The notes beneath the pieces are model-generated. The model had not been told where the DNA came from. It saw only the letters and a program-made list of their open reading frames with translations, and ran no database searches. A program made the translations under genes and the position numbers. Below are positions 8,893 to 18,026 of a DNA stretch of 64,000 nucleotides, piece by piece (position 1 is the stretch's first letter; every line of letters begins with the position of its first letter). The stretch covers positions 868,001 to 932,000 of the forward strand of contig NZ_JBAWKJ010000002.1 of NCBI RefSeq assembly GCF_037095755.1. The letters run 5' to 3'. The DNA comes from Sphingopyxis sp. CCNWLW2. Its GTDB lineage: Bacteria; Pseudomonadota; Alphaproteobacteria; Sphingomonadales; Sphingomonadaceae.

Positions 8893-11877
8893 TTAGAAGC
8901 TGAACCTGACCCCTGCCGCGTAGCGGGCGAAGCCCGGCTGCACGAAGGTGACATTGTTCTTGTGACGAAGATGCCCGCGGCGCCCCTCGCCGGTGAGGTT
9001 GATCGCCTCGACGAAGCCGGTCAGGCCGGGGATGAACTCGTAGCTCGCGCTCGCGTCGATCTGCCAATATTCCTCGGTATAGAAGGGGTTGGGCCCCGTT
9101 CCCGCGAGAAATTCATCGCGCCAGTTCCACGCGACACGCGCCTGAAGCCCGTTCTTGTCGTAATAGGCGACCGCGTTGGCGCTGTCGCTGAGCCCGGTCA
9201 ACGCGAATTGCGGCACCGACGACGGCTGGGTGTTGTCGTATGTCGCGTCGCCGTCGACCTTCGTATAGTTCAGGATCACGCCGAAACCCGTATCCCAGAA
9301 GCTGTGCTGGAGCGCGAACTCCCAGCCGTTGAGCGAGGCCTTTTGATCGCTGTTGATCGGTGTCGTGATCTCGAAATTGACGAGCGGATCACCCGGCGCG
9401 GCGTTGATGATATTGCCCGTGACCGTGCTCGGGAAATTGGTGATGATATATTGCCGGATTTGGCCGACCGTCGCATTCGCGCCGAGCGCGGCCAGCGCCG
9501 CGTTCCAGCGCGGTCCGCCGATCGGGGTTGTCAATCCGAAGGCATTGGCGTCGATGCGCGTCGACGAGATGAAATTGCTCACATCCTTGTGGAAATAGCC
9601 CACCGAAATATAGCTGTCGCGCGCATAATACCATTCGGCCGACAGATCGATATTCTTCGACTTATAGGGGATCAGCCCCGGGTTGCCCTGCGCACCCGTG
9701 CCGCCGCCGACGCGGAACAGCGTATCGATCGTGCGTCCACCCTGCATGCTGGCATAGTCGGGGCGCGTGATCGTGTGGCTGTACGAGGCGCGCAGCTTGA
9801 CATTCTCCATCGGCGAGATGTCGAAATCGACCGCGGGCAGCCAATTGTCGTAGGACCCTTTGAAGCGCGTGAAATCGCTGTCGCCCGAAAAGACGACGTT
9901 GAGCTCATTGTCGCCGACCCAGCGTGTGGTCGTCGGCACCGGCACCAGCGCCGACGACGCAATGTCGGTCGTTTCGTACCGGATGCCCGCGACGAAATGC
10001 GCCGGGTTCTGGAACAGGTCGAACACGGTCGCGACTTGCAGATAGGGCGCCAGCGTCTTTTCCGAAATACGCCGGTCGGTGTTGAAATTGGCAAGGCACG
10101 TGCCCGGCTGAGCCGAACCAGTGGCGGGATTGCTGCACGTCTGGAAATTCTGTTCGACCAGATCGGCCATGCGCTCAAAATCGAAGCTGTAGAAGCTCTG
10201 GATCATCCCCGTCTGGGCGAGTCCGGGGAATTTGTCGGGCAGCGTGACGAGCGTGAAGATATCGTCGGGAATGCTCGACGCCGGCCCCGCTCCGCCCCAT
10301 GTGTCGTCGTTCTGGATCGTGCCGAACGCCGAGCGCACCTTGCTGTCGACGTAAGACACGCCGAAATCGATGCTGTCGAGGAAGCCGCCGTCATGGTCAT
10401 ATTGACCACGCAGCTGCACCTGGTTGATCCGGTTGCGGAAGAAAGCGTTGCGGAACGCATTGCCGGTCGGCGTGATCAGCGACGGGTTCAGCGGATCGAT
10501 ACCGGGGAACATATTATAGGAAATGACCGGCAGATCGTTCTCGAAATTGACCGTCTGGTTCTGGACGCCGAAGACCGCATTGCCCAGCGACATGCTCGAC
10601 CCGAACCGGTTGACCGGATTCACCTCGGCGGTCGAATGATGGCCGTCGAGTTCGAAGGTGACGCCGCCCGGCCCCTTCCATTCGAGGTTGACGCCCAGCG
10701 AATTGTTCTCGGCGCGATTTTCGATCAGCGCGCCGCTGTACGACAAATCCTTGCCGCCATAGAGCGCGTTCGGGCCGGGAACGCCAGTGGGCGCGGCGAA
10801 CCGCTCGGTGTAGAAGAGCGGGCCGGCGACGGGGCCGTCGGTCCATGCGCTCGACGTGTCTTCGTGGTTGAACCACACGCCGACATTGCTGTTGCGCGTT
10901 TCGACGGTGTTGCGCGAATAGATATAATCGACCGTCGCGGTGAACGCGTCGCTCGGGCGGAACTGCAATACCGCCTGGCCGTTGATGCGCTCGCGATTAA
11001 TGTCCTCAAGAGCGTAGGACGCATTCTGCGGCACCTGATAGACGTCGGTCGGATCGGGACGGTTGGTAATGTTCGCCGCGCGCGGCGTGCCGGGCTGCGC
11101 GAGCGAGCCCCAGTTATTCTCGCTGCCGAGATAGCCGTCGCGCCAACCGACGCTGGCAGTGTTCGTGCTCGACTTGCGCTTCTGGTACGAACCGACGAGC
11201 GCAATGCCGATCGTATCATCGGCAAAGGTGGTGCTGAAGATGCCCGATACTTCGGGAGTGATCGGCTTGCCTTCGTTACGCGAGCTGTCGTACACACCCT
11301 TCATCGACAGGCTGCCACGCATCCCGGGATTGTCGAGCGGGCGCGGCGTGCGGATGTTGACGACCGAGCCGATCCCGCCCGATTCCATCGTCGCGCGGCC
11401 GCTCTTATAGACTTCGACCGCCGCAATGCCTTCGGACGCGAGATTGGCGAAGTCGAACGAACGCGACGACGGGGCGCTACCACCGTCACCGATCAGCGCG
11501 GTCGGCATCTGGCGGCCGTTGACGGTCACCAGGTTGAACTCGGGACCGAAGCCGCGAACGGTGATCAGCGAGCCTTCGCCATTCTGTCGGTCGATCGACA
11601 CGCCGGTGATGCGCTGCAGCGATTCGGCGAGGTTGGTGTCGGGGAATTTGCCGATGTCTTCGGCCGAGATCGCGTCGACGACGCCCTGCGCCTCGCGCTT
11701 GATATCGGCTGATGCGGCGAGGCTGGCGCGGATGCCAGTGACGACGATCTCGTCGCCGTTCACTTCGCCTTCGGCCGGCGCTTCCTGCGCGGCGGCCGCT
11801 TGCGCCATGCCCATCAAGGACAGCGCCGACGTGCCGACCAGAAATTTGGCAAACCACTGCTTTTGAGACGCCCGCAT
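8893..11877 (-). CDS. TonB-dependent receptor, Caulobacter type
   Basis: Outer-membrane active transporter of about 994 residues. A signal peptide ends near AAAAQE, then comes the plug domain with DEIVVTGIRASL, DIGKFPDTNLAESLQRI and TVRGFGPEFNLVTVNGRQMP, then a 22-strand barrel region, and the C-terminus ends in a typical aromatic strand (AGVRFSF). ATG at 11877 is chosen since GGAGG lies 7 bases upstream; an ATG at 11883 and a TTG at 11892 are in frame. It leads the sugar locus behind a strong promoter with two operator-like sites. The ligand is probably a beta-glucan oligosaccharide, inferred from the GH3 gene. Confidence 0.95.
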   Translation of the reverse strand: MRASQKQWFAKFLVGTSALSLMGMAQAAAAQEAPAEGEVNGDEIVVTGIRASLAASADIKREAQGVVDAISAEDIGKFPDTNLAESLQRITGVSIDRQNGEGSLITVRGFGPEFNLVTVNGRQMPTALIGDGGSAPSSRSFDFANLASEGIAAVEVYKSGRATMESGGIGSVVNIRTPRPLDNPGMRGSLSMKGVYDSSRNEGKPITPEVSGIFSTTFADDTIGIALVGSYQKRKSSTNTASVGWRDGYLGSENNWGSLAQPGTPRAANITNRPDPTDVYQVPQNASYALEDINRERINGQAVLQFRPSDAFTATVDYIYSRNTVETRNSNVGVWFNHEDTSSAWTDGPVAGPLFYTERFAAPTGVPGPNALYGGKDLSYSGALIENRAENNSLGVNLEWKGPGGVTFELDGHHSTAEVNPVNRFGSSMSLGNAVFGVQNQTVNFENDLPVISYNMFPGIDPLNPSLITPTGNAFRNAFFRNRINQVQLRGQYDHDGGFLDSIDFGVSYVDSKVRSAFGTIQNDDTWGGAGPASSIPDDIFTLVTLPDKFPGLAQTGMIQSFYSFDFERMADLVEQNFQTCSNPATGSAQPGTCLANFNTDRRISEKTLAPYLQVATVFDLFQNPAHFVAGIRYETTDIASSALVPVPTTTRWVGDNELNVVFSGDSDFTRFKGSYDNWLPAVDFDISPMENVKLRASYSHTITRPDYASMQGGRTIDTLFRVGGGTGAQGNPGLIPYKSKNIDLSAEWYYARDSYISVGYFHKDVSNFISSTRIDANAFGLTTPIGGPRWNAALAALGANATVGQIRQYIITNFPSTVTGNIINAAPGDPLVNFEITTPINSDQKASLNGWEFALQHSFWDTGFGVILNYTKVDGDATYDNTQPSSVPQFALTGLSDSANAVAYYDKNGLQARVAWNWRDEFLAGTGPNPFYTEEYWQIDASASYEFIPGLTGFVEAINLTGEGRRGHLRHKNNVTFVQPGFARYAAGVRFSF

Positions 11878-11924
11878 CCCCATTCCTCCCAAATAGCCGC
11901 TCTTTTTTTGGCAGCATTCCGTTA

Positions 11925-11938
11925 TGTGAACGTTATCT
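11925..11938. promoter_or_regulatory. Putative LacI-family operator O2 (receptor promoter)
   Basis: TGTGAACGTTATCT, near-palindromic, overlaps the -10 hexamer of the receptor promoter and differs by one base from the site before the GH3 gene. Its centre is 17 bases from the next operator. Confidence 0.65.
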
Positions 11939-11962
11939 AAATGGGAACGTTCTCATTGTCAA
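11934..11962 (-). promoter_or_regulatory. Strong sigma-70-type promoter of the TonB receptor gene
   Basis: Read on the minus strand, TTGACA (11957-11962) and TAGATA (11934-11939) are separated by exactly 17 bases. The spacer is filled by one operator-like palindrome and the -10 box is overlapped by another, an arrangement expected for repression by promoter occlusion. Confidence 0.75.
11942..11955. promoter_or_regulatory. Putative LacI-family operator O1 (receptor promoter)
   Basis: TGGGAACGTTCTCA is an almost perfect palindrome around AACGTT and lies wholly between the -35 and -10 elements of the receptor promoter. Confidence 0.68.
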
Positions 11963-12044
11963 CGCAAAGGCTGTGGCATTTCGGTCACAATATTACAGAT
12001 TCTGTGCCGCAAACGTATGCAACATAATAAGGGAAAGTCCGCTA

Positions 12045-12935
12045 TCAGCGGCTCCAGCGTGCGAAAATCGCGGTCGGGAGCAGCAATCCCCGCGCCTCTT
12101 CGCGCACCGCGAGTTCGCCGCACTCGACCTTGCCGGGCAGGTCGGCGAAAAGCTGCGCCAGCAACTCGCCGATCGCGAGCGCCGACATGCGCACCGCATA
12201 GACGGTGAGGAAGAGCGCGCGGCTGTCGGCGTCGAGCAACTGGCGGCAATCGGTGAGCAATGGCGCCAACCCCTCCTCGAGCTGCCAGCGTTCGCCGGTC
12301 GGGCCGCGGCCGAATTTGGGCGGATCGAGCAGGATCGCATCGTAGCGCTTCTCGCGCCGGACCTCGCGCGCGGTGAACTTGCCTGCATCGTCGAGGATCC
12401 AGCGGACAGGCTTGTCGGCCATATCCGCGAGCGCGGCATTCTCGCGCGCCTGCCCCACCGACTTCTTCGACGCATCGACATGCGTGACCGATGCGCCCAC
12501 CGCGGCGAGCGCCTGGCTGCCGACGCCGGTATAGCCGAACAGGTTCAGGAAGGCGGGGTCGGGCTTGTCGGCGACTTGGCTGCGCAGCCAGTCCCACACC
12601 GGCGCCATGTCGGGGAAAAAGCCGAGGTGGCGAAAAGGCGTGCACTGCGCGGTGAAGCGCGTTTCGCGCCATGCGAGCGGCCAGCCTTCGGCGGGCACGG
12701 GCTTGTTATAATACCAGCGGCCGCCGCCGTCGTCGTCCGACGCCGGGACGAACTCGCCATCGGCGGCGTCCCACTCGCTGGCGGGCAGCGCAGGCGCCCA
12801 CATCGCCTGCGGTTCGGGACGGATGAAGCGATAGCGGCCATAGCGTTCGAGCTTGCGCCCGTTCCCGCTGTCGACCAGACCATAATCGTCCCACGCCTCA
12901 CCGACGAGCGTGACGAGGGGCAGAAGATCAGCCAC
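12045..12935 (-). CDS. Class I SAM-dependent methyltransferase (rRNA-type)
   Basis: Cytosolic methyltransferase of 296 residues. The SAM site is visible as FLNLFGYTGVGSQ, the acidic loop as THVDASKKS, and the catalytic-side motif as ILLDPPKFGRG, which matches RlmI/RlmK-like RNA m5C or m2G methyltransferases (D-P-P motif). It lacks the PUA domain of RlmI. The GTG start at 12935, giving MADLLPLV, overlaps the thrC stop by 8 bases; a TTG at 12956 is possible but overlaps more. It is the last gene of the run that starts with the cytochrome oxidase genes. The exact rRNA target is unknown. Confidence 0.82.
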   Translation of the reverse strand: MADLLPLVTLVGEAWDDYGLVDSGNGRKLERYGRYRFIRPEPQAMWAPALPASEWDAADGEFVPASDDDGGGRWYYNKPVPAEGWPLAWRETRFTAQCTPFRHLGFFPDMAPVWDWLRSQVADKPDPAFLNLFGYTGVGSQALAAVGASVTHVDASKKSVGQARENAALADMADKPVRWILDDAGKFTAREVRREKRYDAILLDPPKFGRGPTGERWQLEEGLAPLLTDCRQLLDADSRALFLTVYAVRMSALAIGELLAQLFADLPGKVECGELAVREEARGLLLPTAIFARWSR

Positions 12936-14325
12936 GCGCCGCTTCCGCGAGGACAAAGGCCTTTACCGCGTCATAGTCGCCCGGCAGGCGCGTATAGCGT
13001 TCCTCGCGGTCGAACAGATTGCCGAGCCGCGCGGGGAGCGGCGGGCGCACGCCGGTCGCGCGCTCGACGGCTTCGCGGAACTTCGCCGGATGCGCGGTCG
13101 CGAGCGTGACGACGGGAATATCGGCATCGATCTCGAGCGCGCGCGCCGCCGCGAGGCCGACCGCGCTGTGCGGATCGATGATCTGCCCGCCATGTTCCTG
13201 CGCCCAGCGCAGCGCGAGCGCCATCGCATCGCCGTCGATGCTCGCGCTGGAGAAGAGCCCGCGTGCGCCCGCGAGCATGTCGGCGGGGATCGTCATCGCG
13301 CGGTTCGTGTCGAATTCGCCCATCATGCCGGTGATCGCAGCGCCGTCGCGGCCCGCGAGGTCGAACAGCAGCCGTTCGAAATTGCTGCTGACCTGAATGT
13401 CCATGCTGGGGGTCGCAGTGGCGGTGACCGTGCCCGCGCTATAGTCGCCGCGGGTGAGCGCGCGGTGGAGGATGTCGTTGACGTTCGTCGCGACGACGAG
13501 CTTTGCGATCGGCAGGCCCATCTGCGCCGCGACATAGCCCGCGAACACGTCGCCGAAATTGCCCGTCGGGACGCTGAACGCGATGGGGCGGTCGGGACCG
13601 CCAAGCCGGACGGCAGCGTAGAAATAATAGACGACCTGCGCCATCAGCCGCGCCCAGTTGATGCTGTTCACTGCCGACAGTGTGACCTGGCTCCGCGCCT
13701 CTTCGTCGCCGAACAGCCGCTTCACCATCGCCTGCGCGTCGTCGAAGCTGCCGTCGATCGCGATATTATGGACGTTCGGCGCGAGCACCGTCGTCATCTG
13801 GCGGCGCTGGACGTCGCTGACCCGGCCTTCGGGGTGGAGCATAAATATCTGGATATGTTCGCGCCCCGCGACCGCCTCGATCGCCGCCGACCCGGTGTCG
13901 CCCGAGGTCGCGCCGACGATCGTGATGTTCGTATCGCCGCCGGCGAGGAACTTTTCGAACAGCTCGCCGAGCAGCTGCAACGCGACATCCTTGAACGCGA
14001 GCGTTGGACCGTGGAACAGTTCTAGCAGCCAATGGCGGTGATCCAGCTGGACCAGCGGCGTCACCGCATCATGGCTGAAGCGGCCGTACGCGGCGCGGCA
14101 AAGCGCGCGCAGTTCGTCCTCGGTCAGCACGCCCTCGACGAAGGGCCGCATGATCCGCACCGCGGTTTCGGCATAATCGAGCCCCGCGAGCGCGCGGATT
14201 TCGTCGATCGACATCTGCGGCCATTTCGCCGGCACATAGAGGCCGCCGTCGCTGGCAAGGCCGGCCAGCGTTGCGGCACGAAAGTCGAGGGTCGGCGCAG
14301 AGCCGCGGGTGCTGATATAGTCCAT
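12928..14325 (-). CDS. thrC: Threonine synthase
   Basis: PLP enzyme converting O-phosphohomoserine to threonine, the last step of threonine synthesis. It has 465 residues, the usual length for the bacterial long form. The N-terminus (MDYISTRG) is typical, PLP Lys lies in GPTLAFKDVALQ, and the phosphate loop is VGATSGDTGSAAIE, followed by PTGNFGD. The gene follows SURF1 after a gap of 26 bases and overlaps the methyltransferase gene. Confidence 0.96.
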   Translation of the reverse strand: MDYISTRGSAPTLDFRAATLAGLASDGGLYVPAKWPQMSIDEIRALAGLDYAETAVRIMRPFVEGVLTEDELRALCRAAYGRFSHDAVTPLVQLDHRHWLLELFHGPTLAFKDVALQLLGELFEKFLAGGDTNITIVGATSGDTGSAAIEAVAGREHIQIFMLHPEGRVSDVQRRQMTTVLAPNVHNIAIDGSFDDAQAMVKRLFGDEEARSQVTLSAVNSINWARLMAQVVYYFYAAVRLGGPDRPIAFSVPTGNFGDVFAGYVAAQMGLPIAKLVVATNVNDILHRALTRGDYSAGTVTATATPSMDIQVSSNFERLLFDLAGRDGAAITGMMGEFDTNRAMTIPADMLAGARGLFSSASIDGDAMALALRWAQEHGGQIIDPHSAVGLAAARALEIDADIPVVTLATAHPAKFREAVERATGVRPPLPARLGNLFDREERYTRLPGDYDAVKAFVLAEAARG

Positions 14326-14351
14326 GACGGACAGCGCCTAGCGGCGCGCCG

Positions 14352-14996
14352 TCACGGCTGCAAGCGGCGGCGGACCGCGAGGATGTAGATAATCAGCGCA
14401 ACGATCGCGAAGAAGAACCATTGGAATGCATAGGCAAGGTGATTGTTCGGCGTATCGTCGGCCGAGGGCACCGCGCTGGCCCGCAATCCCGCGACCGGTT
14501 GATCGGCGATCAGCATCGCGCGCGCGGGCATCGCCTTGCCCATCGCGCGTTCCATCACCGTCGGCTGCCCGGGTCCGGGAACGATCGTCCCCTGCACCGT
14601 CCCGCCCGTCCATTCGGGCGGCGTGAAATTGTCGCCGATCCCGACATCGACAAGCACGCCCGGCCCTTCGGCGCCGGTCCGGCAATCGGCGATCATGCGA
14701 ATGCCCGACTTGCCTTTGATGTCGGTGCCGCTGCGCGGGTCCCAGTGCACGGGTTCGAGGCAGACGACGCTGCTCTTGCGATAGAGGAAGGCGTCGGGAA
14801 CGGGCGGCAGCTCGGGATAAGCGACCATCGACGACATCGCCACATTGCGCTGGTAGAGCGCGATCAACGCTTCCTTCTCGCTCTTGCGCTGCAACTGCCA
14901 GACGCCGAGCGCGATCATCACTGCGACTGCGGCGAGCACGAGGATCGTCGGGATCAGCGGCCAGCGCCGCGTCGGCTGTTGGGCAGGTTCAGTCAT
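14352..14996 (-). CDS. SURF1 family cytochrome oxidase assembly protein
   Basis: Inner-membrane protein of 214 residues that helps place heme a in subunit I of cytochrome c oxidase. A hydrophobic helix lies near residues 16-36 and a second near the C-terminus (FQWFFFAIVALIIYILAV), with a periplasmic domain between them containing the SURF1-like stretch GVLVDVGIGDNFTPPEW. The ATG at 14996 overlaps the stop of the DUF983 gene by 8 bases. The place at the end of the oxidase gene set supports the assignment. Confidence 0.88.
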   Translation of the reverse strand: MTEPAQQPTRRWPLIPTILVLAAVAVMIALGVWQLQRKSEKEALIALYQRNVAMSSMVAYPELPPVPDAFLYRKSSVVCLEPVHWDPRSGTDIKGKSGIRMIADCRTGAEGPGVLVDVGIGDNFTPPEWTGGTVQGTIVPGPGQPTVMERAMGKAMPARAMLIADQPVAGLRASAVPSADDTPNNHLAYAFQWFFFAIVALIIYILAVRRRLQP

Positions 14997-15381
14997 TCTT
15001 GTCCACCTTACGGCCTTCGGCGGCCTGACGCTGATGCTCGCTTGCCAAAAGCGCACCCTTGCCGACGCGCAGGCCATAGATCACCGCAGCGGCGGTGAGC
15101 GGCACCCACAGGATGATATGCACCCACAAAGGCGGCCGCACCATGGCATCGAGCGTCAGCGCGATGGCGATGAGCAGCGCGCCGATGATCAAGGTCAGGA
15201 ACGCCGCGGGGCCGTCGCCGACATTGTAGCGGCCATAATCGAGCCCGCAGCTTTCGCATTTCGCGCGGAACTTCACCGGTCCGTCGAACAGCGTCGGCGC
15301 GCCGCATTCGGGGCAGAGACCAAAAAGGGCAGCGCGCCAGACCGGCGGCTGCCCCTTTTGAATGTGATCGCCAGCCGGCAA
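14989..15381 (-). CDS. DUF983 family membrane protein
   Basis: Small protein of about 130 residues. An N-terminal zinc-ribbon-like pair of Cys motifs (CPECG and CESCG) is followed by two strongly hydrophobic helices (AAFLTLIIGALLIAIALTL and HIILWVPLTAAAVIYGL). DUF983 genes are regularly found between the COX3 and SURF1 genes in alphaproteobacteria; function is not established, but oxidase assembly is likely. The TTG at 15381 starts just after the COX3 stop; an ATG at 15423 would overlap COX3 by 41 bases. Neither has a clear ribosome binding site, so the start is uncertain. Confidence 0.8.
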   Translation of the reverse strand: MPAGDHIQKGQPPVWRAALFGLCPECGAPTLFDGPVKFRAKCESCGLDYGRYNVGDGPAAFLTLIIGALLIAIALTLDAMVRPPLWVHIILWVPLTAAAVIYGLRVGKGALLASEHQRQAAEGRKVDKND

Positions 15382-15382
15382 T

Positions 15383-16258
15383 TTAGTGCGCGGCGATCGG
15401 CGCGCCCCAGCCGCCCCAGACATAGACGATGATGAAGAGGAACAGCCACACCACGTCGACGAAGTGCCAATACCAGGCGGCGGCTTCGAAACCGAAATGC
15501 TGCTGCGGGGTGAAGTGGCCCTTGTAGGTGCGCACCAGGCAGACGATCAGGAAGATCGTGCCGACGAGCACGTGGAAACCGTGGAAGCCGGTCGCCATGT
15601 AGAAGGCCGAGCTGTAGTTGCTCTGACCGAAGCCCCACGGCGCGTGCATATATTCATACGCCTGGATCGACGAGAAGACCGCGCCGAGGATGATCGTCAG
15701 CCACAGGCCCTTCTTGAGCCCTTCGCGGTCGCCGTGGATCAGCGCGTGGTGCGCCCAGGTGATCGTCGTGCCCGAGCAGAGCAGAATCAGCGTGTTGAGC
15801 AAAGGCAGCGAGAAGGGATCGATGACTTCGATGCCCTTCGGCGGCCACATGGTGATCGCGGCGGCGCCATCCTGGCCGAAGAGCGAGGTGACCGCGCCTT
15901 CGGCATATTCGATCGGCACCGGGAAGAGCGAGAAGTCGAACCACGCCCAGAACCAGCCGACGAAGAACATGACTTCGGACGCGATGAACAGGATCATGCC
16001 GTAGCGCAGATGAAGCTGGACGACCGGAGTGTGGTCGCCGGCATGCGCTTCGTTGATGACGTCCGACCACCAGCTGAAGAAGGTCGCGATCACGCCCATG
16101 AAGCCGAGGCCGAGGACCCACTTGCCGATGCCGCCGAAATAGTCGGCGTGCATCGCCATGACGAGCCCGAAGAACATCACGAGTGCAGCGAACGAGCCGA
16201 TGAGCGGCCAGACGCTGGGATTTACGAGGTGGTAGTCATGATGTTTCGCACCGGACAT
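15383..16258 (-). CDS. ctaE: Cytochrome c oxidase subunit III
   Basis: Seven-helix core subunit III of aa3-type cytochrome c oxidase in the inner membrane. Family marks include NPSVWPLIGSF near the start, FFVGWFWAWFDFSLFP, GTTITWAHHALI and TGFHGFHVLVGTIFL. The ATG at 16258 (MSGAKHHDYH) follows GGGAAA and gives 291 residues; an ATG at 16306 would add 16 residues. It lies between ctaG and the DUF983 gene. Confidence 0.96.
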   Translation of the reverse strand: MSGAKHHDYHLVNPSVWPLIGSFAALVMFFGLVMAMHADYFGGIGKWVLGLGFMGVIATFFSWWSDVINEAHAGDHTPVVQLHLRYGMILFIASEVMFFVGWFWAWFDFSLFPVPIEYAEGAVTSLFGQDGAAAITMWPPKGIEVIDPFSLPLLNTLILLCSGTTITWAHHALIHGDREGLKKGLWLTIILGAVFSSIQAYEYMHAPWGFGQSNYSSAFYMATGFHGFHVLVGTIFLIVCLVRTYKGHFTPQQHFGFEAAAWYWHFVDVVWLFLFIIVYVWGGWGAPIAAH

Positions 16259-16338
16259 GGCGTGTTTCCCGTTTTTAGCAGCCCCAGCATGATGATTCCC
16301 CATCATCTGCCGGTCTTGTTAGACTCTTGTTCGCGGCC

Positions 16339-16899
16339 TTAGCTCGCCTTTTTACCCTCGTCTACAGGGTGGAAGGTGTAGCTGAGGGTGATTTCCTGCA
16401 CGTCGCGCGCGTCGGGGTCGTCCATGATCTTGGGATCGACGAAGAACAGCACCGGCATGCGCATCTGCTGCCCCGGCTCGAGCCGTTGCTCGGTGAAGCA
16501 GAAGCATTGGATCTTGGTAAAATATTTGCCCGCCTGATCGGGCGTGACGTTGAAGCTGGCGGTCCCGACGACGGGATGCGCCGAATTATTCTCGGCGATA
16601 AAGATCGCCATGTCGCGCGCGCCAATGCTCACCGTATCGGTCGGATGCTCGGGATAGAATTTCCACGGCAGGCTCGGCGAGACATTGGCGTCGAAGCGGA
16701 CCGAGACCGTCTGGCTTAATATTTCGGGCTCGGCCGCCGCCGCGACCGGATCGTAACGCTGCGTCGTACCGCCGAAGCCGGTGACGCGGCAGAACAGGTC
16801 GTAGAGCGGCACCGCCGCGAACCCGAGTCCGGTCATCGCGAGCGCCATCAACGCCGCGAGGCTTGCGGTCTTCGCGTTCGGGGACATGCGCCCGATCAT
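16339..16899 (-). CDS. ctaG: Cytochrome c oxidase assembly protein CtaG/Cox11
   Basis: Membrane-anchored copper chaperone that delivers copper to the CuB site of subunit I. One N-terminal helix (SLAALMALAMTGLGFAAVPL) precedes the periplasmic immunoglobulin-like domain. The copper-binding CFCF motif is present in KIQCFCFTEQ, and YDLFCRVTGFGG is conserved in the family. The ATG at 16899 overlaps the stop of the upstream small ORF as ATGA, which fixes the start. It has 186 residues, normal for the family. Confidence 0.96.
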   Translation of the reverse strand: MIGRMSPNAKTASLAALMALAMTGLGFAAVPLYDLFCRVTGFGGTTQRYDPVAAAAEPEILSQTVSVRFDANVSPSLPWKFYPEHPTDTVSIGARDMAIFIAENNSAHPVVGTASFNVTPDQAGKYFTKIQCFCFTEQRLEPGQQMRMPVLFFVDPKIMDDPDARDVQEITLSYTFHPVDEGKKAS

Positions 16900-17045
16900 G
16901 AGAAAATCTGCATCTTGGCGATGGTGATGAAGAAAAAGAGGATCGCCAATGCGCCCAGCATCCACGCCATCAGGTTCGCGCGGCTGCGCTGACGGCGGCG
17001 ATATTCGACCTCGTCAAACGGTTCGTTCGGAGTTTCTTCGGTCAT
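16896..17045 (-). CDS. Small single-helix membrane protein of the oxidase cluster
   Basis: A 49-residue ORF starting [18 protein letters not shown] and ending in one transmembrane helix ([19 protein letters not shown]). Its start overlaps the ctaB stop and its stop overlaps the ctaG start, both as ATGA, so it is very likely translated. Tiny proteins of this layout sit between ctaB and ctaG in many sphingomonads; their role is unknown but probably linked to oxidase assembly. Confidence 0.85.
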   Translation of the reverse strand: MTEETPNEPFDEVEYRRRQRSRANLMAWMLGALAILFFFITIAKMQIFS

Positions 17046-17953
17046 AGCGGCCACCAATGGTCGGCGACGACAGCGCCGAACAGAATGAAAAGATAGGCGA
17101 TCGAATAAGCGAACAGGCGCTTTTCCGGTTGCATCAGGTCGCCCTCGCCCGTGGTGCGCGTGCCGACCTGGACCGACAGCAGGACGAACACAGCCGAGAG
17201 CACCACCGCGGTCCAGCCGTAAAGCGCGCCGGTATAGCCGAGCGGCCAGGGCGCGATCGCGGCGGCGGCCATGATCAGCGCATAAAAGAGGATCTGGCGC
17301 CGCGTCGATTTCTCGCCTGCGACGACAGGCATCATCGGAATGCCCGCGGCGGCATAGTCCGAGCGCATGAACAGCGCGAGCGCCCAGAAATGCGGCGGCG
17401 TCCACAAGAAGATCAAGAGGAAGAGCAGCACCGGCAGCGGCGCGATCGAACCCGTCGCGGCGACCCAGCCGATCAGCGGCGGGAAGGCGCCCGCCGCACC
17501 GCCGATGACGATATTCTGCGGCGTCCGCGGCTTCAGCCACATCGTATAGACGAAGACGTAAAAAAGGATCGAGGCGGCGAGCAGCAAGGTCGCCTGCCAG
17601 TTCGATGCGAACAGCATCAGGAACAACGAAAAAGCGGCAAGCCCGACGCCGAACTGCAACGCAGTCTGCGGGTCGAGGCGCCCGGCGGGAAGTGGCCGGC
17701 CCGCGGTCCGCTTCATCTTCGCGTCGAGTCCGGCCTCATACCATTGGTTGAGCGCGCCCGAAGCCCCTGCCCCCAGCGCGATCGCGAGGATCGACGAGAA
17801 AGCGAGCACCGGCGGCACATGACCCGGCGCCGCGAGCAGGCCGCATAAGGCGGTGAACACCACCAGCGACATGACGCGCGGCTTCGTCAGCGCGAACAGG
17901 TCGCGCCAATCGGCGGGAAGTGCCGTTTCGCCGTGGGTCAGGCTCTGCGCCAT
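17042..17953 (-). CDS. ctaB: Protoheme IX farnesyltransferase (heme o synthase)
   Basis: Multi-helix inner-membrane prenyltransferase that adds a farnesyl group to heme b to make heme o, precursor of the heme a used by the neighbouring oxidase. It has 303 residues. The first Asp-rich site is seen in [21 protein letters not shown], the UbiA-type motif for prenyl diphosphate binding, and [14 protein letters not shown] is a second conserved segment. It overlaps the following small ORF by 4 bases. Confidence 0.96.
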   Translation of the reverse strand: MAQSLTHGETALPADWRDLFALTKPRVMSLVVFTALCGLLAAPGHVPPVLAFSSILAIALGAGASGALNQWYEAGLDAKMKRTAGRPLPAGRLDPQTALQFGVGLAAFSLFLMLFASNWQATLLLAASILFYVFVYTMWLKPRTPQNIVIGGAAGAFPPLIGWVAATGSIAPLPVLLFLLIFLWTPPHFWALALFMRSDYAAAGIPMMPVVAGEKSTRRQILFYALIMAAAAIAPWPLGYTGALYGWTAVVLSAVFVLLSVQVGTRTTGEGDLMQPEKRLFAYSIAYLFILFGAVVADHWWPL

Positions 17954-17977
17954 ATTTACTCCGGCCCGAAGGGCTAA

Positions 17978-18004
17978 GCCCCCTGCCGGATGTCAGCAGG
18001 GGGC
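17978..18004. other. Intercistronic hairpin between ctaD and ctaB
   Basis: Perfect 9-bp arms (GCCCCCTGC and GCAGGGGGC) enclose a 9-base loop. There is no T-run on the minus strand, so it looks like an mRNA processing or stability stem that lets the structural subunits be made in excess of CtaB, rather than a full terminator. Confidence 0.6.
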
Positions 18005-18026
18005 GAAACCAATCAGGCGATAAACG

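Noticed and set aside
8860..11712. Long open frame of 950 codons on the plus strand opposite the TonB receptor
   Set aside because: It is the antisense shadow of the receptor gene in GC-rich DNA; its translation is low in hydrophobic order, very rich in Arg/Asp and matches no family, whereas the minus strand reads a perfect receptor.
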